This document shows, piece by piece, positions 22,206 to 28,201 of a DNA stretch of 30,701 nt (position 1 is the first letter of the stretch; each line of letters starts with the position of its first letter). Location of the stretch: NCBI GenBank assembly GCA_964468755.1, contig CAYXWH010000013.1, forward strand, positions 1 to 30,701, written 5' to 3'. Both the position numbers and the translations under genes were made by a program. Source of the stretch: CAYXWH01 sp964468755. GTDB taxonomy: Bacteria > Chloroflexota > Dehalococcoidia > Dehalococcoidales > RBG-16-60-22. The notes below the pieces were generated by a model. The model did not search any database, had not been told where the DNA came from, and saw only the letters and a program-made list of their open reading frames with translations.

Positions 22206-22246
22206 ACTGTCACCGCCCCTGATGTTACCATTTTTATAGTGACAGT
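22206..22246. repeat. Spaced 8-base inverted repeat upstream of the gerW-like gene
   Basis: ACTGTCAC at 22206-22213 and GTGACAGT at 22239-22246 are a perfect inverted repeat with a 25-base spacer. The right arm overlaps a TATAGT box at 22235-22240. The layout suits an operator pair around a promoter, or a long hairpin in the leader, 50 bases before the gerW-like ATG. Confidence 0.4.
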
Positions 22247-22295
22247 TTAATGTCGCCGGTAAGTGGCAAATAATCCGGTGAAGGAGGCAGGCGCT

Positions 22296-22673
22296 ATGGA
22301 AGAGGTATCGAATCTGGTTAAGACCACGCTCGATGAGATTGAAAAAGTGCTCAGTACCAAAACGGTGGTCGGTGAACCAATAACTGTTCAGGATATCACC
22401 CTGATCCCGTTGATTACCGCCGGATTCGGTTTTGGCACCGGTGGTGGCTCCGGAAGAGGCGAAGCCAAACGACAGGGTGAAGGCACTGGCGGTGCCACTG
22501 GAGGCGGTGCCTGGGTTAAACCGGTGGCAGTGGTCATCGTCAGCAAGGAAGGGGTGCGCGTCGAGCCCATCATTGGCGGCGTGGCGAGCGCCTTTGAAAA
22601 GCTCGGCGAAACGGTACCCCGAATAGTGGAGAAAGCTATCGATAAATGGGAGCAACGTAAAAAGGAAGGTTAA
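22296..22673 (+). CDS. GerW/YtfJ family protein
   Basis: The 125-residue product matches the GerW (YtfJ) family: a helical N-terminus (VSNLVKTTLDEIEKVLSTKTVVGEPI), the conserved VQDITLIPLITAGFGFGTGGGSG, a glycine-rich loop, then GAWVKPVAVVIVSKEGVRVEPI and a basic helical end. In Bacillus the family protein is needed for spore germination, but family members are common in non-sporulating anaerobes, where their role is unknown. ATG 22296 has AAGGAGG at 8 bases; an in-frame GTG at 22263 is not needed. It heads a six-gene cluster in which the next gene encodes DUF2953, the same gene pair as ytfJ-ytfI of Bacillus (there in the opposite order). Confidence 0.9.
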   Translation: MEEVSNLVKTTLDEIEKVLSTKTVVGEPITVQDITLIPLITAGFGFGTGGGSGRGEAKRQGEGTGGATGGGAWVKPVAVVIVSKEGVRVEPIIGGVASAFEKLGETVPRIVEKAIDKWEQRKKEG

Positions 22674-22679
22674 AGGATA

Positions 22680-23282
22680 GTGTGGGTCGCCATTGCGCTC
22701 ACCAGCCTGGCGGTAATACTTGTCCTTGTCCTCTGTGTGCCGCTGACGATAACACTGCATACCAGGATATACGGCAGGCCGGAGCTGGTACTGCAAATCT
22801 CCTGGTTCTTTGGCATACTCAATAAAGAACTGTCCGGAACCAGGAAAGAACCGGGTGATAAAAAGAAGCCGTCCGGGGGCAGGCGGATGGCTGAGTGGCG
22901 GCGTTTGGGCACTATTTATAAAATCTTACGGATTAAAGGGCTGCTGAAGCAATGCCGACAACTGGTCTGGGACATGCTGGCTAGCCTGAGCGTGAGCAAG
23001 CTGGCAATAGACCTGAAGCTGGGACTGGGTAATCCGGCGGATACCGGGCTCCTCTTTGCCGTCCTCGGGCCGGCTATACCGTTTGTGAAGTTCCCCTTTC
23101 CCCACGAGATACGGTTGCAGCCAGCCTTCAGCGATGAAATCGTTTTCCAGGGCTTTTCTCAAGGGAAGATAAGGGTACTGCCTATACAGCTGGTGCCGCC
23201 TGTTTTCAAATTCGCCTTCTCACTCCCGTCATTGAGAGCGCTCAAGGGACTGGTGCTGAGCCAATGGAGAAAGGAAAAATAG
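22680..23282 (+). CDS. DUF2953 (YtfI-like) membrane-anchored protein
   Basis: The 200-residue product has one N-terminal transmembrane helix (about residues 2-27), a basic lysine-rich linker around 55-70, and a C-terminal domain with LAIDLKLGLGNPADTGLLFAVLGP split across two strands. The glycine-rich GLGNPADTGLLFG-type segment is the mark of DUF2953. Function is unknown, but genes of this family habitually sit beside gerW/ytfJ. GTG 22680 follows the gerW-like stop by 6 bases with AAAGG just upstream. Confidence 0.82.
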   Translation: MWVAIALTSLAVILVLVLCVPLTITLHTRIYGRPELVLQISWFFGILNKELSGTRKEPGDKKKPSGGRRMAEWRRLGTIYKILRIKGLLKQCRQLVWDMLASLSVSKLAIDLKLGLGNPADTGLLFAVLGPAIPFVKFPFPHEIRLQPAFSDEIVFQGFSQGKIRVLPIQLVPPVFKFAFSLPSLRALKGLVLSQWRKEK

Positions 23283-23533
23283 TAATTGATGCCCCGGTGT
23301 CAGTTGCCGGACTTAACATCATCCCGGTAGCCAGGACGAAGGTGCGCTACTGGCAGCGAGGACGCCGGGTTGCCGCCTCGTATTCCAAGCAACCGCTCTA
23401 CGTGATTATCGCGGCTCCGGATTCAACAAGAGCTTTTCGCGGTAGTGGTGAGGAAGTACCGCTCCATCAACCCATAACCGAAGTGCCCGATTTGATAGCG
23501 GTGCTGGACAGAGCCACACCACCCGGTAAATAG
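23264..23533 (+). CDS. Unrecognised small protein (89 residues) in the gerW cluster
   Basis: ATG 23264 overlaps the end of the DUF2953 gene by 19 bases, so translation is probably coupled. The product starts KGKIVIDAPVSVAGLNIIPV, continues with VRYWQRGRRVAASYSKQP and a hydrophobic strand YVIIAA, and ends in an acidic, proline-containing tail. There is no signal peptide. The pattern of short alternating hydrophobic strands suggests a small beta fold that could contact the preceding membrane-anchored protein. I do not recognise the family. Confidence 0.65.
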   Translation: MEKGKIVIDAPVSVAGLNIIPVARTKVRYWQRGRRVAASYSKQPLYVIIAAPDSTRAFRGSGEEVPLHQPITEVPDLIAVLDRATPPGK

Positions 23534-23607
23534 CTTACAGGTTGGCAACAGGGTGTGCCGGTAACCGCCAGTACCTGCTGTGGCCAACAACAGTTACAGG
23601 AGGCTTC

Positions 23608-24090
23608 ATGGAAAAGAGACTATATCGCAGCCAAAGCGACCGGATACTATGGGGTGTCTGCGGCGGTCTGGCGAAATACTTTGACATGGACCCCACCATT
23701 GTCCGTATCATTGCGGTACTTACCGTATTCATCAGCGGAGCCGGTATCATCGCCTACATCATCCTGGCCATAGTTATTCCACTGGAAAATTCAAAGTCTG
23801 CCTCACCCAGGGATACCATTAAAGAAAACGTGGAGGAAATAAAGGAGACCACCAGCGAACTGGGCCGCGAAGTTCAGTCCACCCTGACCGGTAAAACCAA
23901 TGCCGAACGAGAGACCGAAATTCGACATCGCCGCCGTAATGTCTTCGGTATTAGTATTGTGGTTATCGGGGTGCTCCTTCTGCTGGGTAGTCTGAACGTT
24001 TTCTGGTGGATGCGTTGGACTTATCTGTGGCCCCTGATTATTATCGCCATTGGCCTGATAATCGTATTTAGCAACCGGAGAAAACGGTAA
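23608..24090 (+). CDS. PspC domain membrane protein
   Basis: Residues 1-60 form a PspC domain: LYRSQSDRILWGVCGGLAKYF, DPTIVRIIAVLTVF and the hydrophobic helix ending AIVIPLE. A charged middle region follows (about 65-110), and the last 50 residues form a second membrane unit, GVLLLLGSLNVFWWMRWTYLW followed by PLIIIAIGLIIV, as in DUF5668/LiaF-type N-termini. PspC proteins sense or answer membrane stress. ATG 23608 has AGGAGG at 4 bases; the in-frame start at 23542 would add an unlikely leader. The next gene starts 2 bases after the stop. Confidence 0.92.
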   Translation: MEKRLYRSQSDRILWGVCGGLAKYFDMDPTIVRIIAVLTVFISGAGIIAYIILAIVIPLENSKSASPRDTIKENVEEIKETTSELGREVQSTLTGKTNAERETEIRHRRRNVFGISIVVIGVLLLLGSLNVFWWMRWTYLWPLIIIAIGLIIVFSNRRKR

Positions 24091-24092
24091 CC

Positions 24093-24995
24093 GTGGCTGA
24101 GCCGAGGTCAACAACGACCAGGATTCCGGTATGGGGTATATTTCTCCTCTTTATCGGAATACTGCTGCTGCTCCAGACGTTTGGCGTGCTGCCCTGGAGA
24201 CTCTGGGGAACACTCTGGCATTTCTGGCCGGTATTGATAATCGCCATCGGTCTTGGCATTTTACTGAGGCATTACCATTTCTGGCTGGTAAGCACCCTTA
24301 TTTTTATACTTTTTCTGGCTTGCCTGGGTATTGCCATCTGGCAGCACGGGCCGCAACCTTCTCCGGCACACGGCGAGGAAGTCCACTCAGCATTCCTTGG
24401 TGACCTGAATAAAGCCGAAATCGACATTGTCTTTAACGCCGGTTCCTTATCCGTGGATAGCCTTCCTGCTGACCATGATAAAGTTCTGGAGGCGGTCTCC
24501 ACCGGAGACAGTAGCGGGAAAGACATAACCACCAATTTCTACCGAAAGGACAGTACCGGCTATTATGAACTGAGCACCGAACATGCTGACCGCCGGTTCT
24601 GGAAGCAGATAGCCTGGGAGGTAAGCTGTACACCAGACATCCCGCTGACTATGGTAATCAAATCGGTAGTGGGTGATCTTGACCTCGATCTCAGTGAACT
24701 TGAGGTAACCGAGCTACGGATGGACCTTGATGCCGGTAACTGCATGATAACAATGCCGTCATCATCTGGAACCATCCACGCTTCTATCAAGGCTGACATA
24801 GTCAACCTGGAGATAACCATTCCCGACCAGGTAGCCGCCAGAATCAAGTCGGAAACGAATCTGGCTGGCTTTGACATAGATGAAAGCCGCTTTTTCCGGG
24901 AAGGGGATTACTACCTCTCCGGGGATTTTGAGAGTGCCGTTAACCGGTTAGACCTTGAAATGGATGTAGATATCGGAAGACTCAAGCTAAGATGA
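24093..24995 (+). CDS. LiaF-like protein: membrane unit plus toastrack domain
   Basis: The first 80 residues contain three hydrophobic helices, including FIGILLLLQTFGVLPWRLW and FWPVLIIAIGLGILL, the same kind of unit that ends the PspC protein encoded just upstream. After about residue 95 comes an extracytoplasmic beta-rich domain with repeated short strands (GDLDLDLSELEVTELRMD, IHASIKADIVNLEITIP, VNRLDLEMDVDIGRLKLR), typical of the DUF4097/LiaF toastrack fold. LiaF proteins of Firmicutes repress the LiaRS envelope-stress system; no LiaRS genes are here. It starts with GTG 24093, 2 bases after pspC. Confidence 0.83.
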   Translation: MAEPRSTTTRIPVWGIFLLFIGILLLLQTFGVLPWRLWGTLWHFWPVLIIAIGLGILLRHYHFWLVSTLIFILFLACLGIAIWQHGPQPSPAHGEEVHSAFLGDLNKAEIDIVFNAGSLSVDSLPADHDKVLEAVSTGDSSGKDITTNFYRKDSTGYYELSTEHADRRFWKQIAWEVSCTPDIPLTMVIKSVVGDLDLDLSELEVTELRMDLDAGNCMITMPSSSGTIHASIKADIVNLEITIPDQVAARIKSETNLAGFDIDESRFFREGDYYLSGDFESAVNRLDLEMDVDIGRLKLR

Positions 24996-25002
24996 AGATG
25001 CC

Positions 25003-25689
25003 ATGAAAAGTATCGTTATCATAGCAATCGCGGTTCTTGCGGGCATAGCGATTGGAGTGGGAGTAAGTTATTTTATCCTTTTCCCGCCGGCCCCACCTGA
25101 GCCACCACCGGAAGCAGTCGCGCCGGCTGTGCCGCCGACAGGGCCGGAGAGCACCCAGGCTCCAGCGTTTACCGCCCCGCCGAGCATAGAAGAGCAAATA
25201 CCGGCCATAAGCGAAGCCATTGCTGATGTCAGCACCAGTAACCAGAGTAAAGAGGTGACCCTGGTGGTAACCGAGCGGGAGGCGAACGAGCAGGCAATAA
25301 TATTCCTGTCAAACGTAGAAATACCGGAGAATATTCCACTGGAAATAACCGCCGTTCATCTCGATTTCAAAACCGGAAATAATGTCCTGGTTGACGTGGA
25401 GACCACCGGCCTCGGCTTTGGCATCACTATTGCAGTTGCCTCCCGGGTAAGTGTCGAGGCAGGTAAACCGGCCGTTGAAGTAACCGAGGTCAACTTCGGT
25501 TTTGTGCCAGTACCGAGTACGGCAAAGCAGCAAATTACCGATTTTATCCGTCAGCAAAGCGAGGACTTGTACGACCAGCTTATTGAGTCGGAACTGGGCC
25601 CTGACCGGCAGGTAGACCTGGAATTTAAAGAGATAGTCATCGAAGAAGAGAGCGCCACGGTTACCGCCATTATCACACCGAAAGACTGA
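25003..25689 (+). CDS. Membrane-anchored protein with proline-rich linker, unknown function
   Basis: The 228-residue product has an N-terminal signal anchor (about residues 3-27), a proline- and alanine-rich linker (about 29-60, PPAPPEPPPEAVAPAVPP), and a C-terminal extracytoplasmic domain with TLVVTEREANEQAIIFLSN and a run of amphipathic strands ending AIITPKD. The last domain recalls YpmS/DUF2140 or lipid-binding DUF2993 proteins, which have a similar strand-helix pattern, but the match is by eye only. ATG 25003 is 7 bases after the LiaF-like stop. The stop is directly adjacent to the converging nadB stop in the palindrome TGATCA. Confidence 0.72.
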   Translation: MKSIVIIAIAVLAGIAIGVGVSYFILFPPAPPEPPPEAVAPAVPPTGPESTQAPAFTAPPSIEEQIPAISEAIADVSTSNQSKEVTLVVTEREANEQAIIFLSNVEIPENIPLEITAVHLDFKTGNNVLVDVETTGLGFGITIAVASRVSVEAGKPAVEVTEVNFGFVPVPSTAKQQITDFIRQQSEDLYDQLIESELGPDRQVDLEFKEIVIEEESATVTAIITPKD

Positions 25690-27231
25690 TCAGTCCCGGG
25701 TAAACACAATATGGCACTGCCAATCGGGTGAACTGTGAGGAAAATCGGAACGGAAATGGGCGCCTCGGCTCTCCTGCCGCACCAGGGCAGCTTCGGTGAC
25801 CAGCCTGCCTACCAGTACCAGATTAGACAGCTCAAGTGACGGGCGGTCCGTCGATAACGGCAGAGACTTCTGCCAGCCAGCCAGTAGACTGGCTGCTTCG
25901 GTCAGTTCCTTCTCGGTACGAATAATGCCCACCTTTTCCCAGAGGAGTTGTTGTAACCGTGACAGGCTGGGTAATGGTACGTTTTCGGCAGGTTGCCACT
26001 GTTTTAGAAAACAATGTTTTTCTTTACCGTTAGTGGCGAAAGGTGCTTCCCTGTCTTTACTTTGCGTTATCTGGACAATTCGATTGCTGAAGACTATCGC
26101 TTCCAGCAGCGAATTTGACGCCAGCCGGTTAGCACCATGCACGCTGGTACAGGCAGTTTCACCGGTGGCGAACAACCCCTTTATATTGGTCTCACCCCAG
26201 GTATTCACCTTGATCCCGCCCATCATATAGTGCGCCGCCGGTGCCACCGGTATCAGCTCTCTGGTGATATCCAGACCATGTTCCTTGCAGAAACGGTAAA
26301 TACTGGGAAAGCGCGTGGTAATAACGTGCGTCGGCAAATGGGAAATATCAATAAAACACCGGTCCGAGCCGGTTTTTTCCATTTCGTAAATAATACTGCG
26401 AGTAACCACGTCTCGCGGCGCCAAGTCACCATCCCGGGTATAATCGGGCATGAAGCGATACCCGTTCGTATTGAGTAGAACGCCCCCCTCACCCCGTATT
26501 GCCTCCGTGATAAGGAACGGTGGCACACCGGGCAGGCGCAGGGCGGTGGGGTGGAACTGAAAGAATTCTAGGTCAACTATCTCGGCGCCGGCATTAAAGG
26601 CGAGGGCTACGCCATCGCCGGTGGCAACATCAGAATTGGTGTTGAATTTATAGAGCTGCCCGGCACCGCCAGTAGCCAGAATCAAATAGTCGCAGGTAAA
26701 TTCTTCGAGAAATCCGGTACGGCAATCGACCCCTCTTATGCCACTCACCCACCCATCATCGACCAGTATCTCGGTAGCCATAAAGTTCTCCAGCACCGAG
26801 ATATTAGCCGCCCGCACCTGCTTGCTCAGAGTGGTCTCAATATGCTCGCCGGTAGCATCACCCCCGGCGTGAAGGATCCGGGCGACACTATGGGCCGCCT
26901 CCGTGGTCAGGGCAATACTGCCATCGAGAGTATCAAACGGAACGCCAAAACGGACCAGTTCGCTAATCCGTGCCCGGGCTTCACTGACCAGAATATGCAC
27001 CGCCTCTTCATCGCACAGATGGTCTCCGGCAGCAACGGTGTCACGCCAGTGGAGTTCAAAAGAATCATCACTGCCAATAGCGGCAGCGATACCACCCTGG
27101 GCATGCCGGGTATTGCAGTCGTCAATGCTGCCTTTGGTCATGATGAGCACACTGCCCTGCTCTTTGGCAAACAGAGCAGTATACAGACCGGCAATACCAC
27201 TCCCGACTACTATGTAGGTATACCTGTTCAC
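25690..27231 (-). CDS. nadB: L-aspartate oxidase
   Basis: NadB oxidises L-aspartate to iminoaspartate for quinolinate and NAD synthesis, passing electrons from FAD to oxygen or, in anaerobes, to fumarate. The 513-residue protein shows the FAD motif VVGSGIAGLYTAL, HAQGGIAAAIG, the second dinucleotide segment ILATGGAGQLY, FQFHPTAL, EAIRGEGG, the MGGIKVNTWG and HGANRLASNSLLEA signatures, and the NadB C-terminal ESRGAHFRSDFP. HGANRLASNSLLE separates it from succinate dehydrogenase flavoproteins. GTG 27231 starts 2 bases after the fumarate hydratase subunit gene. No nadA or nadC is nearby. Coupling with fumarase would let the cell supply fumarate as acceptor, which is inference. Confidence 0.95.
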   Translation of the reverse strand: MNRYTYIVVGSGIAGLYTALFAKEQGSVLIMTKGSIDDCNTRHAQGGIAAAIGSDDSFELHWRDTVAAGDHLCDEEAVHILVSEARARISELVRFGVPFDTLDGSIALTTEAAHSVARILHAGGDATGEHIETTLSKQVRAANISVLENFMATEILVDDGWVSGIRGVDCRTGFLEEFTCDYLILATGGAGQLYKFNTNSDVATGDGVALAFNAGAEIVDLEFFQFHPTALRLPGVPPFLITEAIRGEGGVLLNTNGYRFMPDYTRDGDLAPRDVVTRSIIYEMEKTGSDRCFIDISHLPTHVITTRFPSIYRFCKEHGLDITRELIPVAPAAHYMMGGIKVNTWGETNIKGLFATGETACTSVHGANRLASNSLLEAIVFSNRIVQITQSKDREAPFATNGKEKHCFLKQWQPAENVPLPSLSRLQQLLWEKVGIIRTEKELTEAASLLAGWQKSLPLSTDRPSLELSNLVLVGRLVTEAALVRQESRGAHFRSDFPHSSPDWQCHIVFTRD

Positions 27232-27233
27232 CC

Positions 27234-27812
27234 TTATCGTCGCTCGGCTTCAGTCTGGCTTTCATTTTTACGGTACAGGGCCCTGCCCTCTTCATAAAGG
27301 TCCCCGCCGTAAATATCGTTGACGACGATAACCGGAAAATCTTCTACTTCCAGGCGGCGGAGTGCCTCGGCACCCAGCTCCTCGTAAGCCACCACCTCCG
27401 ATTTAGTGATAGTCTGGGCAATGATGGCACCAGCACCACCTATAGTGGCAAAATACACCGCCTTGTACTTTTTCAGGAGAGATTTTACCTCGGATGAACG
27501 CATACCCTTGCCGACCATCCCCTTCAGTCCTTCCGCCAGTAACGGACGGGTATAGGTATCCATTCGCCCGCTGGTGGTAGGACCGGCGGCACCGATAACA
27601 TGGCCCGGTTTGGCCGGTGATGGTCCCATATAGTATATCGTCTGCCCCTTGATATCAAAGGGCAGCGGCTTTCCCTGCTCCAGTGCCTCAACCATTCGCT
27701 TATGGGCGGTGTCACGGGCCACATAGATAACACCGGTAAGCAGTGCTTCATCTCCGGCCTTCAAGTCCCGCACCGATTCGTCGTTTAAGGGTAAAGAAAT
27801 TGACTTGGCCAT
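27234..27812 (-). CDS. Class I fumarate hydratase, beta (C-terminal) subunit
   Basis: The 192-residue protein corresponds to the C-terminal domain of class I iron-sulfur fumarases/tartrate dehydratases (FumA C-terminus, TtdB, FumB of two-subunit enzymes). It shows LLTGVIYVARDTAHKRM, YYMGPSPAKPGHVIGAAGPTTSGRMD split over two motifs, the GKG segment and the FATIGGAGA strand. The alpha subunit carrying the 4Fe-4S cysteines should be a separate protein, and it is not encoded in the window; the usual alpha-beta gene pair is split here. ATG 27812 has only a weak GGATAG upstream. It is transcribed with nadB. Confidence 0.92.
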   Translation of the reverse strand: MAKSISLPLNDESVRDLKAGDEALLTGVIYVARDTAHKRMVEALEQGKPLPFDIKGQTIYYMGPSPAKPGHVIGAAGPTTSGRMDTYTRPLLAEGLKGMVGKGMRSSEVKSLLKKYKAVYFATIGGAGAIIAQTITKSEVVAYEELGAEALRRLEVEDFPVIVVNDIYGGDLYEEGRALYRKNESQTEAERR

Positions 27813-27830
27813 TGTATTGAGCTATCCAGT

Positions 27831-27884
27831 GAACGTTTCGTTCGTGCAGGTCTCATTGAGTTCGAATTTCAATTCGATGAACTC
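27831..27884 (-). promoter_or_regulatory. Structured leader of the fumarase beta-nadB transcript
   Basis: Two inverted repeats lie between the promoter and the start codon. GAACG-TTT-CGTTC occupies 27831-27843. GAGTTCGAATT at 27858-27868 pairs with AATTCGA and AACTC at 27871-27884, with a 2-base bulge. They could be protein-binding sites or an RNA structure that controls expression. I recognise neither a known riboswitch nor a known operator. Confidence 0.4.
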
Positions 27885-27921
27885 CGGAACTCCCCTGTTT
27901 CCTGCCAGAGCTTATGTCATA

Positions 27922-27950
27922 AGTTTAGTACTTCTCACCGTACCCGTCAA
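27922..27950 (-). promoter_or_regulatory. Candidate promoter of the fumarase beta-nadB operon
   Basis: On the minus strand TTGACG (27950-27945) is 17 bases from TAAACT (27927-27922). The predicted leader is about 100 bases and contains the inverted repeats described separately. Confidence 0.5.
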
Positions 27951-28096
27951 GTAATCAAGGCACCGGGTATTCATGCACCGGCGCAATCATCTGTCAGGAG
28001 TTACGTAGCAAGACCTTCAGGGAATCAGCGGCAAATGAGAACCAGGGGCGAGTAGTAACCTGACCACCGCGTTTTTATCATGCCCTTTTCAATATC

Positions 28097-28109
28097 CATA
28101 TACTATATG
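28097..28109. repeat. Palindrome CATATACTATATG upstream of kef
   Basis: CATATA and TATATG flank a single central C, a perfect 13-base palindrome about 93 bases before the kef start. It could be a dimeric regulator site, but AT-rich palindromes also arise by chance. Confidence 0.3.
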
Positions 28110-28201
28110 CAAAGGTTACCGATAAATTATAGCCATCTACTCTGTCAAATACCACTCTCTTATATTAGAATATAACCAAAAAGTAAAGTGAGAGCAGAAT
28201 T

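Larger units (their letters stand above)
21639..22295. other. Non-coding stretch of 657 bases between the dksA-like operon and the gerW cluster
   Basis: No convincing gene lies here. The stretch holds a good minus-strand promoter near 21723-21751, a second minus-strand promoter-like pair near 21948-21976, a strong hairpin at 21869-21887, a hairpin at 22164-22183, and a spaced inverted repeat at 22206-22246. Two short frames (21770-21976 minus, 21976-22116 plus) were examined and not accepted. Confidence 0.6.
27813..28201. other. Intergenic stretch of 389 bases between the fumarase subunit gene and kef
   Basis: This divergent gap holds no gene that I can support. It carries a good minus-strand promoter, two hairpin-forming repeats in the fumarase leader, and a 13-base palindrome on the kef side at 28097-28109. 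The kef side also has AT-rich -10-like boxes (TATATT at 28161, TATAAC at 28171) without a matching -35. Confidence 0.6.

Noticed and set aside
22200..22796. Minus-strand frame of 198 residues antisense to the gerW-like and DUF2953 genes
   Set aside because: It is a shadow of the GC-rich gerW coding sequence; composition is histidine- and tyrosine-rich without domains, and the plus-strand genes are well supported.
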